Source: Azorinus chamasolen (taxonomy: Eukaryota > Mollusca > Bivalvia > Cardiida > Solecurtidae). From it: 64,000 nucleotides of DNA. The position numbers were made by a program, and so were the translations under genes. Shown here piece by piece: positions 23,601-38,600 of this stretch (position 1 is the first letter of the stretch; every line of letters begins with the position of its first letter). The DNA is taken from NCBI GenBank assembly GCA_963576725.1, contig OY755252.1, positions 26,928,722 through 26,992,721 of the forward strand, in the 5' to 3' direction. The notes below the pieces were generated by a model. It was given only the letters and a program-made list of their open reading frames with translations, did not search any database and was not told where the DNA came from.

Positions 23601-26600
23601 GGTGGCTGCTTAATGCAGGGTGAAAGTCATGCCGAGGAGCTTTCTGCATTATTTTCATCCTGCATTAAGCTGCCACCTGTCTCCAAGACTGATATTTATA
23701 CTGAATTTAAAGTCTGGTTTAGAGGGGTTTTACCGTACATGTATTTTTGAAATTCTATTTCTTTCAAACCAGATCTTAGCAACAACGTCGCACGACCATT
23801 GGTAAAATTCATCAGGAAACATTGTAATGTCGCAATGGAATCGAATTTCTGCATTTGAATTTTGATCTACCCTAGAAATAGTACCATTGATGTTCGATAT
23901 TTCATAGTAGTTCACAAAATGTTGAAAGTGTATCGAAATATCAACCGTGGCTGTAATAATCAAATAATTCTTTTCGGTTTTGTGTCCATTTCATGTACCT
24001 CCAACAATTCTATATTGTTCTGCAAAATCTAACAATTATGTTACTTTGGTCTACCTAACTATTACAACGGTGAAATGGGCTGTTCCAAAATTCAAACAAG
24101 TCAAGCTAAAATGAGCTTATGGTTAATATTTAGGGACTTTTCCAAACAATAGTGTAACACGACACACCGTGCAGACCCTGGTTAGAGGGCTTCTCTATGA
24201 GCCTTCTTCTTACCTGGGTCTCCTCTGTTTGCAAATGGCATAAGTGACTAGGCAAAAAGTGCATTTAACTCAGAATCCGACAACAATATATCAGACTTTT
24301 GTAAATACCACAGGAAGGGTATGGGACTTTCAGAATCCGACGACCTTATGTCGGACTACTGTTGTAAAAAGACACCATGCTGTTTGAACAAAGGCGTTTG
24401 GATTGACAGTAGGTCATTGGTAAAATCTATTCATTTTATACTTGGAGATTTCATGAAAAATGGGTCTGTATAATTTGCATATTAAGTATGTACGTTCACT
24501 AGTCGTTGTTGCTTTTCACACCTTTGTAGCGTTTAAATAGAACCATGTAACACTTATATATTGGGACCCAAGCGGTGGCCGAGGGGAAAGAGCTGCGTCT
24601 ATGAATCTCTAGGTCCTTGGTTCGAATCCCGTCAAAACCAAATATATTCTAATATATTTTTTATTCTTTATTTTTTTGATATTCTTTTCTCTAAATACAT
24701 TTTAAAGCAAACAAACTAGAAAACATAAGCATGCCTCTTGAAACTTGTTATGGACTTTTTAAAGCATTATGCTATATTAACATACAGTCCTGGTGTCAAT
24801 AGTATGCATTTCGATGAAACGTAGAGGCAGGATCCAGACTTTGTGCTAGGACAACTATGAATTCGAAAGTACCATGTTCAATTTAAAATTGTCACCTGCT
24901 CATTATTTTGTGTATTGCATATATAACTATTTATATTCAATTAGTCTATGATTTGCATAGTTTTATTTTAAAATTGTCAAACATCTAGGATCCTGATCAC
25001 AGACCGACACACACAATGTACAACTGGCAATTAGGTCACGATAACCTGCATAATATTTGATAACTTAGTTTGTTTCAAAAGGAATTACTGCACAGTTCAA
25101 ACTGACTATAAAAAATTCCCTGAGAATTTGAACAATAATTAAATCAACAAAAACAATAGTTTAAAAAAGTACATGTATATAGACACAGAGCGCAAATGGA
25201 ACGGATCCATGTAAGAAACTTGATTCCTGTTCTATGTTTATTCCAAATTTCAATACCTACTGAATATTCATGAACAAAGTAGTTATAATGAAACATGAAA
25301 AGTGGAAATGAGTAGCCATTTAAGAAAGGAATGAAAAAATCTTTCAAATTCCATTAGCCAACAGAGCAGACCCTGATCAGACGACTTCTATAGGAGTCAT
25401 CAGATCTGGGTCTACTCTGTTTACAAACGCGTGAAAAAATATTTATATGAAGGAAAGGGTTAAGCGTTCTAGCACCCAAGCTCTCCTCTCTACCAGTTTG
25501 TACAGCTGAATAAGTCAGTTTGGAAACATTTTTGCAACTTTAGATTAAACAGACATGATAGCAAATAGTGAAAACCCTTCAAACGGGCCCATTAAGGAGG
25601 TGTTTGATCTGGGTCTGCCCTATTTGCATTAGTGTGTTTGTCAAAATACCTAGGGTAATTAGGGTATCACTTGTTAATCTCTGAAATACATTCAAAAATA
25701 TAGATTTGTCACCTTTTACAATACAGTAAAACCCCTCTTAACCCGACTTCTAGTAGATAAGAATTTAGAAACTTTTTAGGCAGGTGGCTGCTTAATGCAG
25801 GGTGAAAGTCATGCCGAGGAGCTTTCTGCATTATTTTCATCCTGCATTAAGCTGCCACCTGTCTCCAAGACTGATATTTATACTGAATTTAAAGTCTGGT
25901 TTAGAGGGGTTTTACCGTACATGTATTTTTGAAATTCTATTTCTTTCAAACCAGATCTTAGCAACAACGTCGCACGACCATTGGTAAAATTCATCAGGAA
26001 ACATTGTAATGTCGCAATGGAATCGAATTTCTGCATTTGAATTTTGATCTACCCTAGAAATAGTACCATTGATGTTCGATATTTCATAGTAGTTCACAAA
26101 ATGTTGAAAGTGTATCGAAATATCAACCGTGGCTGTAATAATCAAATAATTCTTTTCGGTTATGTGTCCATTTCATGTACCTCCAACAATTCTATATTGT
26201 TCTGCAAAATCTAACAATTATGTTACTTTGGTCTACCTAACTATTACAACGGTGAAATGGGCTGTTCCAAAATTCAAACAAGTCAAGCTAAAATGAGCTT
26301 ATGGTTAATATTTAGGGACTTTTCCAAACAATAGTGTAACACGACAAACCGTGCAGACCCTGATTAGAGGGCTTCTCTATGAGCCTTCTTCTTACCCGGG
26401 TCTCCTCTGTTTGCAAATGGCATAAGTGACTAGGCAAAAAGTGCATTTAACTCAGAATCCGACAACAATATATCAGACTTTTGTAAATACCACAGGAAGG
26501 GTATGGGACTTTCAGAATCCGACGACCTTATGTCGGACTACTGTTGTAAAAAGACACCATGCTGTTTGAACAAAGGCGTTTGGATTGACAGTAGGTCATT

Positions 26601-29600
26601 GGTAAAATCTATTCATTTTATACTTGGAGATTTCATGAAAAATGGGTCTGTATAATTTGCATATTAAGTATGTACGTTCACTAGTCGTTGTTGCTTTTCA
26701 CACCTTTGTAGCGTTTAAATAGAACCATGTAACACTTATATATTGGGACCCAAGCGGTGGCCGAGGGGAAAGAGCTGCGTCTATGAATCTCTAGGTCCTT
26801 GGTTCGAATCCCGTCAAAACCTAATATATTTTTTATTCTTTATTTTTTTGATATTCTTTTCTCTAAATACATTTTAAAGCAAACAAACTAGAAAACATAA
26901 GCATGCCTCTTGAAACTTGTTATGGACTTTTTAAAGCATTATGCTATATTAACATACAGTCCTGGTGTCAATAGTATGCATTTCGATGAAACGTAGAGGC
27001 AGGATCCAGACTTTGTGCTAGGACAACTATGAATTCGAAAGTACCATGTTCAATTTAAAATTGTCACCTGCTCATTATTTTGTGTATTGCATATATAACT
27101 ATTTATATTCAATTAGTCTATGATTTGCATAGTTTTATTTTAAAATTGTCAAACATCTAGGATCCTGATCACAGACCGACACACACAATGTACAACTGGC
27201 AATTAGGTCACGATAACCTGCATAATATTTGATAACTTAGTTTGTTTCAAAAGGAATTACTGCACAGTTCAAACTGACTATAAAAAATTCCCTGAGAATT
27301 TGAACAATAATTAAATCAACAAAAACAATAGTTTAAAAAAGTACATGTATATAGACACAGAGCGCAAATGGAACGGATCCATGTAAGAAACTTGATTCCT
27401 GTTCTATGTTTATTCCAAATTTCAATACCTACTGAATATTCATGAACAAAGTAGTTATAATGAAACATGAAAAGTGGAAATGAGTAGCCATTTAAGAAAG
27501 GAATGAAAAAATCTTTCAAATTCCATTAGCCAACAGAGCAGACCCTGATCAGACGACTTCTATAGGAGTCATCAGATCTGGGTCTACTCTGTTTACAAAC
27601 GCGTGAAAAAATATTTATATGAAGGAAAGGGTTAAGCGTTCTAGCACCCAAGCTCTCCTCTCTACCAGTTTGTACAGCTGAATAAGTCAGTTTGGAAACA
27701 TTTTTGCAACTTTAGATTAAACAGACATGATAGCAAATAGTGAAAACCCTTCAAACGGGCCCATTAAGGAGGTGTTTGATCTGGGTCTGCCCTATTTGCA
27801 TTAGTGTGTTTGTCAAAATACCTAGGGTAATTAGGGTATCACTTGTTAATCTCTGAAATACATTCAAAAATATAGATTTGTCACCTTTTACAATACAGTA
27901 AAACCCCTCTTAACCCGACTTCTAGTAGATAAGAATTTAGAAACTTTTTAGGCAGGTGGCTGCTTAATGCAGGGTGAAAGTCATGCCGAGGAGCTTTCTG
28001 CATTATTTTCATCCTGCATTAAGCTGCCACCTGTCTCCAAGACTGATATTTATACTGAATTTAAAGTCTGGTTTAGAGGGGTTTTACCGTACATGTATTT
28101 TTGAAATTCTATTTCTTTCAAACCAGATCTTAGCAACAACGTCGCACGACCATTGGTAAAATTCATCAGGAAACATTGTAATGTCGCAATGGAATCGAAT
28201 TTCTGCATTTGAATTTTGATCTACCCTAGAAATAGTACCATTGATGTTCGATATTTCATAGTAGTTCACAAAATGTTGAAAGTGTATCGAAATATCAACC
28301 GTGGCTGTAATAATCAAATAATTCTTTTCGGTTATGTGTCCATTTCATGTACCTCCAACAATTCTATATTGTTCTGCAAAATCTAACAATTATGTTACTT
28401 TGGTCTACCTAACTATTACAACGGTGAAATGGGCTGTTCCAAAATTCAAACAAGTCAAGCTAAAATGAGCTTATGGTTAATATTTAGGGACTTTTCCAAA
28501 CAATAGTGTAACACGACAAACCGTGCAGACCCTGATTAGAGGGCTTCTCTATGAGCCTTCTTCTTACCTGGGTCTCCTCTGTTTGCAAATGGCATAAGTG
28601 ACTAGGCAAAAAGTGCATTTAACTCAGAATCCGACAACAATATATCAGACTTTTGTAAATACCACAGGAAGGGTATGGGACTTTCAGAATCCGACGACCT
28701 TATGTCGGACTACTGTTGTAAAAAGACACCATGCTGTTTGAACAAAGGCGTTTGGATTGACAGTAGGTCATTGGTAAAATCTATTCATTTTATACTTGGA
28801 GATTTCATGAAAAATGGGTCTGTATAATTTGCATATTAAGTATGTACGTTCACTAGTCGTTGTTGCTTTTCACACCTTTGTAGCGTTTAAATAGAACCAT
28901 GTAACACTTATATATTGGGACCCAAGCGGTGGCCGAGGGGAAAGAGCTGCGTCTATGAATCTCTAGGTCCTTGGTTCGAATCCCGTCAAAACCTAATATA
29001 TTTTTTATTCTTTATTTTTTTGATATTCTTTTCTCTAAATACATTTTAAAGCAAACAAACTAGAAAACATAAGCATGCCTCTTGAAACTTGTTATGGACT
29101 TTTTAAAGCATTATGCTATATTAACATACAGTCCTGGTGTCAATAGTATGCATTTCGATGAAACGTAGAGGCAGGATCCAGACTTTGTGCTAGGACAACT
29201 ATGAATTCGAAAGTACCATGTTCAATTTAAAATTGTCACCTGCTCATTATTTTGTGTATTGCATATATAACTATTTATATTCAATTAGTCTATGATTTGC
29301 ATAGTTTTATTTTAAAATTGTCAAACATCTAGGATCCTGATCACAGACCGACACACACAATGTACAACTGGCAATTAGGTCACGATAACCTGCATAATAT
29401 TTGATAACTTAGTTTGTTTCAAAAGGAATTACTGCACAGTTCAAACTGACTATAAAAAATTCCCTGAGAATTTGAACAATAATTAAATCAACAAAACCAA
29501 TAGTTTAAAAAAGTACATGTATATAGACACAGAGCGCAAATGGAACGGATCCATGTAAGAAACTTGATTCCTGTTCTATGTTTATTCCAAATTTCAATAC

Positions 29601-32600
29601 CTACTGAATATTCATGAACAAAGTAGTTATAATGAAACATGAAAAGTGGAAATGAGTAGCCATTTAAGAAAGGAATGAAAAAATCTTTCAAATTCCATTA
29701 GCCAACAGAGCAGACCCTGATCAGACGACTTCTATAGGAGTCATCAGATCTGGGTCTACTCTGTTTACAAACGCGTGAAAAAATATTTATATGAAGGAAA
29801 GGGTTAAGCGTTCTAGCACCCAAGCTCTCCTCTCTACCAGTTTGTACAGCTGAATAAGTCAGTTTGGAAACATTTTTGCAACTTTAGATTAAACAGACAT
29901 GATAGCAAATAGTGAAAACCCTTCAAACGGGCCCATTAAGGAGGTGTTTGATCTGGGTCTGCCCTATTTGCATTAGTGTGTTTGTCAAAATACCTAGGGT
30001 AATTAGGGTATCACTTGTTAATCTCTGAAATACATTCAAAAATATAGATTTGTCACCTTTTACAATACAGTAAAACCCCTCTTAACCCGACTTCTAGTAG
30101 ATAAGAATTTAGAAACTTTTTAGGCAGGTGGCTGCTTAATGCAGGGTGAAAGTCATGCCGAGGAGCTTTCTGCATTATTTTCATCCTGCATTAAGCTGCC
30201 ACCTGTCTCCAAGACTGATATTTATACTGAATTTAAAGTCTGGTTTAGAGGGGTTTTACCGTACATGTATTTTTGAAATTCTATTTCTTTCAAACCAGAT
30301 CTTAGCAACAACGTCGCACGACCATTGGTAAAATTCATCAGGAAACATTGTAATGTCGCAATGGAATCGAATTTCTGCATTTGAATTTTGATCTACCCTA
30401 GAAATAGTACCATTGATGTTCGATATTTCATAGTAGTTCACAAAATGTTGAAAGTGTATCGAAATATCAACCGTGGCTGTAATAATCAAATAATTCTTTT
30501 CGGTTATGTGTCCATTTCATGTACCTCCAACAATTCTATATTGTTCTGCAAAATCTAACAATTATGTTACTTTGGTCTACCTAACTATTACAACGGTGAA
30601 ATGGGCTGTTCCAAAATTCAAACAAGTCAAGCTAAAATGAGCTTATGGTTAATATTTAGGGACTTTTCCAAACAATAGTGTAACACGACAAACCGTGCAG
30701 ACCCTGATTAGAGGGCTTCTCTATGAGCCTTCTTCTTACCTGGGTCTCCTCTGTTTGCAAATGGCATAAGTGACTAGGCAAAAAGTGCATTTAACTCAGA
30801 ATCCGACAACAATATATCAGACTTTTGTAAATACCACAGGAAGGGTATGGGACTTTCAGAATCCGACGACCTTATGTCGGACTACTGTTGTAAAAAGACA
30901 CCATGCTGTTTGAACAAAGGCGTTTGGATTGACAGTAGGTCATTGGTAAAATCTATTCATTTTATACTTGGAGATTTCATGAAAAATGGGTCTGTATAAT
31001 TTGCATATTAAGTATGTACGTTCACTAGTCGTTGTTGCTTTTCACACCTTTGTAGCGTTTAAATAGAACCATGTAACACTTATATATTGGGACCCAAGCG
31101 GTGGCCGAGGGGAAAGAGCTGCGTCTATGAATCTCTAGGTCCTTGGTTCGAATCCCGTCAAAACCTAATATATTTTTTATTCTTTATTTTTTTGATATTC
31201 TTTTCTCTAAATACATTTTAAAGCAAACAAACTAGAAAACATAAGCATGCCTCTTGAAACTTGTTATGGACTTTTTAAAGCATTATGCTATATTAACATA
31301 CAGTCCTGGTGTCAATAGTATGCATTTCGATGAAACGTAGAGGCAGGATCCAGACTTTGTGCTAGGACAACTATGAATTCGAAAGTACCATGTTCAATTT
31401 AAAATTGTCACCTGCTCATTATTTTGTGTATTGCATATATAACTATTTATATTCAATTAGTCTATGATTTGCATAGTTTTATTTTAAAATTGTCAAACAT
31501 CTAGGATCCTGATCACAGACCGACACACACAATGTACAACTGGCAATTAGGTCACGATAACCTGCATAATATTTGATAACTTAGTTTGTTTCAAAAGGAA
31601 TTACTGCACAGTTCAAACTGACTATAAAAAATTCCCTGAGAATTTGAACAATAATTAAATCAACAAAAACAATAGTTTAAAAAAGTACATGTATATAGAC
31701 ACAGAGCGCAAATGGAACGGATCCATGTAAGAAACTTGATTCCTGTTCTATGTTTATTCCAAATTTCAATACCTACTGAATATTCATGAACAAAGTAGTT
31801 ATAATGAAACATGAAAAGTGGAAATGAGTAGCCATTTAAGAAAGGAATGAAAAAATCTTTCAAATTCCATTAGCCAACAGAGCAGACCCTGATCAGACGA
31901 CTTCTATAGGAGTCATCAGATCTGGGTCTACTCTGTTTACAAACGCGTGAAAAAATATTTATATGAAGGAAAGGGTTAAGCGTTCTAGCACCCAAGCTCT
32001 CCTCTCTACCAGTTTGTACAGCTGAATAAGTCAGTTTGGAAACATTTTTGCAACTTTAGATTAAACAGACATGATAGCAAATAGTGAAAACCCTTCAAAC
32101 GGGCCCATTAAGGAGGTGTTTGATCTGGGTCTGCCCTATTTGCATTAGTGTGTTTGTCAAAATACCTAGGGTAATTAGGGTATCACTTGTTAATCTCTGA
32201 AATACATTCAAAAATATAGATTTGTCACCTTTTACAATACAGTAAAACCCCTCTTAACCCGACTTCTAGTAGATAAGAATTTAGAAACTTTTTAGGCAGG
32301 TGGCTGCTTAATGCAGGGTGAAAGTCATGCCGAGGAGCTTTCTGCATTATTTTCATCCTGCATTAAGCTGCCACCTGTCTCCAAGACTGATATTTATACT
32401 GAATTTAAAGTCTGGTTTAGAGGGGTTTTACCGTACATGTATTTTTGAAATTCTATTTCTTTCAAACCAGATCTTAGCAACAACGTCGCACGACCATTGG
32501 TAAAATTCATCAGGAAACATTGTAATGTCGCAATGGAATCGAATTTCTGCATTTGAATTTTGATCTACCCTAGAAATAGTACCATTGATGTTCGATATTT

Positions 32601-35600
32601 CATAGTAGTTCACAAAATGTTGAAAGTGTATCGAAATATCAACCGTGGCTGTAATAATCAAATAATTCTTTTCGGTTATGTGTCCATTTCATGTACCTCC
32701 AACAATTCTATATTGTTCTGCAAAATCTAACAATTATGTTACTTTGGTCTACCTAACTATTACAACGGTGAAATGGGCTGTTCCAAAATTCAAACAAGTC
32801 AAGCTAAAATGAGCTTATGGTTAATATTTAGGGACTTTTCCAAACAATAGTGTAACACGACAAACCGTGCAGACCCTGATTAGAGGGCTTCTCTATGAGC
32901 CTTCTTCTTACCTGGGTCTCCTCTGTTTGCAAATGGCATAAGTGACTAGGCAAAAAGTGCATTTAACTCAGAATCCGACAACAATATATCAGACTTTTGT
33001 AAATACCACAGGAAGGGTATGGGACTTTCAGAATCCGACGACCTTATGTCGGACTACTGTTGTAAAAAGACACCATGCTGTTTGAACAAAGGCGTTTGGA
33101 TTGACAGTAGGTCATTGGTAAAATCTATTCATTTTATACTTGGAGATTTCATGAAAAATGGGTCTGTATAATTTGCATATTAAGTATGTACGTTCACTAG
33201 TCGTTGTTGCTTTTCACACCTTTGTAGCGTTTAAATAGAACCATGTAACACTTATATATTGGGACCCAAGCGGTGGCCGAGGGGAAAGAGCTGCGTCTAT
33301 GAATCTCTAGGTCCTTGGTTCGAATCCCGTCAAAACCAAATATATTCTAATATATTTTTTATTCTTTATTTTTTTGATATTCTTTTCTCTAAATACATTT
33401 TAAAGCAAACAAACTAGAAAACATAAGCATGCCTCTTGAAACTTGTTATGGACTTTTTAAAGCATTATGCTATATTAACATACAGTCCTGGTGTCAATAG
33501 TATGCATTTCGATGAAACGTAGAGGCAGGATCCAGACTTTGTGCTAGGACAACTATGAATTCGAAAGTACCATGTTCAATTTAAAATTGTCACCTGCTCA
33601 TTATTTTGTGTATTGCATATATAACTATTTATATTCAATTAGTCTATGATTTGCATAGTTTTATTTTAAAATTGTCAAACATCTAGGATCCTGATCACAG
33701 ACCGACACACACAATGTACAACTGGCAATTAGGTCACGATAACCTGCATAATATTTGATAACTTAGTTTGTTTCAAAAGGAATTACTGCACAGTTCAAAC
33801 TGACTATAAAAAATTCCCTGAGAATTTGAACAATAATTAAATCAACAAAAACAATAGTTTAAAAAAGTACATGTATATAGACACAGAGCGCAAATGGAAC
33901 GGATCCATGTAAGAAACTTGATTCCTGTTCTATGTTTATTCCAAATTTCAATACCTACTGAATATTCATGAACAAAGTAGTTATAATGAAACATGAAAAG
34001 TGGAAATGAGTAGCCATTTAAGAAAGGAATGAAAAAATCTTTCAAATTCCATTAGCCAACAGAGCAGACCCTGATCAGACGACTTCTATAGGAGTCATCA
34101 GATCTGGGTCTACTCTGTTTACAAACGCGTGAAAAAATATTTATATGAAGGAAAGGGTTAAGCGTTCTAGCACCCAAGCTCTCCTCTCTACCAGTTTGTA
34201 CAGCTGAATAAGTCAGTTTGGAAACATTTTTGCAACTTTAGATTAAACAGACATGATAGCAAATAGTGAAAACCCTTCAAACGGGCCCATTAAGGAGGTG
34301 TTTGATCTGGGTCTGCCCTATTTGCATTAGTGTGTTTGTCAAAATACCTAGGGTAATTAGGGTATCACTTGTTAATCTCTGAAATACATTCAAAAATATA
34401 GATTTGTCACCTTTTACAATACAGTAAAACCCCTCTTAACCCGACTTCTAGTAGATAAGAATTTTAGGCAGGTGGCTGCTTAATGCAGGGTGAAAGTCAT
34501 GCCGAGGAGCTTTCTGCATTATTTTCATCCTGCATTAAGCTGCCACCTGTCTCCAAGACTGATATTTATACTGAATTTAAAGTCTGGTTTAGAGGGGTTT
34601 TACCGTACATGTATTTTTGAAATTCTATTTCTTTCAAACCAGATCTTAGCAACAACGTCGCACGACCATTGGTAAAATTCATCAGGAAACATTGTAATGT
34701 CGCAATGGAATCGAATTTCTGCATTTGAATTTTGATCTACCCTAGAAATAGTACCATTGATGTTCGATATTTCATAGTAGTTCACAAAATGTTGAAAGTG
34801 TATCGAAATATCAACCGTGGCTGTAATAATCAAATAATTCTTTTCGGTTATGTGTCCATTTCATGTACCTCCAACAATTCTATATTGTTCTGCAAAATCT
34901 AACAATTATGTTACTTTGGTCTACCTAACTATTACAACGGTGAAATGGGCTGTTCCAAAATTCAAACAAGTCAAGCTAAAATGAGCTTATGGTTAATATT
35001 TAGGGACTTTTCCAAACAATAGTGTAACACGACAAACCGTGCAGACCCTGATTAGAGGGCTTCTCTATGAGCCTTCTTCTTACCTGGGTCTCCTCTGTTT
35101 GCAAATGGCATAAGTGACTAGGCAAAAAGTGCATTTAACTCAGAATCCGACAACAATATATCAGACTTTTGTAAATACCACAGGAAGGGTATGGGACTTT
35201 CAGAATCCGACGACCTTATGTCGGACTACTGTTGTAAAAAGACACCATGCTGTTTGAACAAAGGCGTTTGGATTGACAGTAGGTCATTGGTAAAATCTAT
35301 TCATTTTATACTTGGAGATTTCATGAAAAATGGGTCTGTATAATTTGCATATTAAGTATGTACGTTCACTAGTCGTTGTTGCTTTTCACACCTTTGTAGC
35401 GTTTAAATAGAACCATGTAACACTTATATATTGGGACCCAAGCGGTGGCCGAGGGGAAAGAGCTGCGTCTATGAATCTCTAGGTCCTTGGTTCGAATCCC
35501 GTCAAAACCAAATATATTCTAATATATTTTTTATTCTTTATTTTTTTGATATTCTTTTCTCTAAATACATTTTAAAGCAAACAAACTAGAAAACATAAGC

Positions 35601-38600
35601 ATGCCTCTTGAAACTTGTTATGGACTTTTTAAAGCATTATGCTATATTAACATACAGTCCTGGTGTCAATAGTATGCATTTCGATGAAACGTAGAGGCAG
35701 GATCCAGACTTTGTGCTAGGACAACTATGAATTCGAAAGTACCATGTTCAATTTAAAATTGTCACCTGCTCATTATTTTGTGTATTGCATATATAACTAT
35801 TTATATTCAATTAGTCTATGATTTGCATAGTTTTATTTTAAAATTGTCAAACATCTAGGATCCTGATCACAGACCGACACACACAATGTACAACTGGCAA
35901 TTAGGTCACGATAACCTGCATAATATTTGATAACTTAGTTTGTTTCAAAAGGAATTACTGCACAGTTCAAACTGACTATAAAAAATTCCCTGAGAATTTG
36001 AACAATAATTAAATCAACAAAAACAATAGTTTAAAAAAGTACATGTATATAGACACAGAGCGCAAATGGAACGGATCCATGTAAGAAACTTGATTCCTGT
36101 TCTATGTTTATTCCAAATTTCAATACCTACTGAATATTCATGAACAAAGTAGTTATAATGAAACATGAAAAGTGGAAATGAGTAGCCATTTAAGAAAGGA
36201 ATGAAAAAATCTTTCAAATTCCATTAGCCAACAGAGCAGACCCTGATCAGACGACTTCTATAGGAGTCATCAGATCTGGGTCTACTCTGTTTACAAACGC
36301 GTGAAAAAATATTTATATGAAGGAAAGGGTTAAGCGTTCTAGCACCCAAGCTCTCCTCTCTACCAGTTTGTACAGCTGAATAAGTCAGTTTGGAAACATT
36401 TTTGCAACTTTAGATTAAACAGACATGATAGCAAATAGTGAAAACCCTTCAAACGGGCCCATTAAGGAGGTGTTTGATCTGGGTCTGCCCTATTTGCATT
36501 AGTGTGTTTGTCAAAATACCTAGGGTAATTAGGGTATCACTTGTTAATCTCTGAAATACATTCAAAAATATAGATTTGTCACCTTTTACAATACAGTAAA
36601 ACCCCTCTTAACCCGACTTCTAGTAGATAAGAATTTTAGGCAGGTGGCTGCTTAATGCAGGGTGAAAGTCATGCCGAGGAGCTTTCTGCATTATTTTCAT
36701 CCTGCATTAAGCTGCCACCTGTCTCCAAGACTGATATTTATACTGAATTTAAAGTCTGGTTTAGAGGGGTTTTACCGTACATGTATTTTTGAAATTCTAT
36801 TTCTTTCAAACCAGATCTTAGCAACAACGTCGCACGACCATTGGTAAAATTCATCAGGAAACATTGTAATGTCGCAATGGAATCGAATTTCTGCATTTGA
36901 ATTTTTATCTACCCTAGAAATAGTACCATTGATGTTCGATATTTCATAGTAGTTCACAAAATGTTGAAAGTGTATCGAAATATCAACCGTGGCTGTAATA
37001 ATCAAATAATTCTTTTCGGTTATGTGTCCATTTCATGTACCTCCAACAATTCTATATTGTTCTGCAAAATCTAACAATTATGTTACTTTGGTCTACCTAA
37101 CTATTACAACGGTGAAATGGGCTGTTCCAAAATTCAAACAAGTCAAGCTAAAATGAGCTTATGGTTAATATTTAGGGACTTTTCCAAACAATAGTGTAAC
37201 ACGACAAACCGTGCAGACCCTGATTAGAGGGCTTCTCTATGAGCCTTCTTACCTGGGTCTCCTCTGTTTGCAAATGGCATAAGTGAATAGACAAAAAGTG
37301 CATTTAACTCAGAATCCGACAACAATATATCAGACTTTTGTAAATACCACAGGAAGGGTATGGGACTTTCAGAATCCGACGACCTTATGTCGGACTACTG
37401 TTGTAAAAAGACACCATGCTGTTTGAACAAAGGCGTTTGGATTGACAGTAGATCATTGGTAAAATCTATTCATTTTATACTTGGAGATTTCATGAAAAAT
37501 GGGTCTGTATAATTTGCATATTAAGTATGTACGTTCACTAGTCGTTGTTGCTTTTCACACCTTTGTAGCGTTTAAATAGAACCATGTAACACTTATATAT
37601 TGGGACCCAAGCGGTGGCCGAGGGGAAAGAGCTGCGTCTATGAATCTCAAGGTCCTTGGTTCGAATCCCGTCAAAACCAAATATATTCTAATATATTTTT
37701 TATTCTTTATTTTTTTGATATTCTTTTCTCTAAATACATTTTAAAGCAAACAAACTAGAAAACATAAGCATGCCTCTTGAAACTTGTTATGGACTTTTTA
37801 AAGCATTATGCCATATTAACATACAGTCCTGATGTCAATAGTATGCATTTCGATGAAACGTAGAGGCAGGATCCAGACTTTGTGCTAGGACAACTATGAA
37901 TTCGAAAGTACCATGTTCAATTTAAAATTGTCACCTGCTCATTATTTTGTGTATTGCATATATAACTATTTATATTCAATTAGTCTATGATTTGCATAGT
38001 TTTATTTTAAAATTGTCAAACATCTAGGATCCTGATCACAGACCGACACACACAATGTACAACTGGCAATTAGGTCACGATAACCTGCATAATATTTGAT
38101 AACTTAGTTTGTTTCAAAAGGAATTACTGCACAGTTCAAACTGACTATAAAAATTCCCTGAGAATTTGAACAATAATTAAATCAACAAAAACAATAGTTT
38201 AAAAAAGTACATGTATATAGACACAGAGCGCAAATGGAACGGATCCATGTAAGAAACTTGATTCCTGTTCTATGTTTATTCCAATTTCAATACCTACTGA
38301 ATATTCATGAACAAAATAATGGCTTATTATTTCCACTTTTCATGTTTCATTATATGAAACATAAATAGTGGAAATGAGTAGCCATTTAAGAAAGGAAAGA
38401 AAAAGATCTTTCAAATTCCATTAGCCAACAGAGCATATCCTGATCAGACGACTCCTATAGGAGTCATCAGATCTGGCTCTACTCTGTTTACAAACGCGTG
38501 AAAAACATTTATATGAAGGAAAGGTTTAGTGTTCTAGCATCTCTACCAGTTTGTACAGCTTGGAAATATTTTTGCAACTTTAGATTACAGCTTGCTTAAT

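Larger units (their letters stand above)
6224..38598. repeat. Tandem array of ~2.18-kb units (14 complete, 1 partial)
   Basis: Fourteen complete head-to-tail units start with TAGGCAAAA...CATTTAACTCAG at 6224, 8656, 10838, 13349, 15531, 17713, 19895, 22067, 24249, 26431, 28603, 30775, 32947 and 35119; a partial fifteenth starts at 37288. Most are 2172 or 2182 bp and nearly identical. Each complete unit contains, in order, a short foldback (AATCCGAC...GTCGGA), usually a tRNA-like sequence, a CA-run, a family A MITE, a second AAACAG-type palindrome, a TA-B MITE, a minus-strand Cys-loop-receptor-like exon fragment, and a third palindrome. The whole array lies in the predicted third intron of gene A. 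Near-identity points to recent amplification or ongoing homogenisation. Confidence 0.95.

Noticed and set aside
6224..38598. Helitron-type tandem array
   Set aside because: Captured gene fragments and tandem units suggested it, but I see no consistent TC start, CTRR end or 3' hairpin defining the unit.
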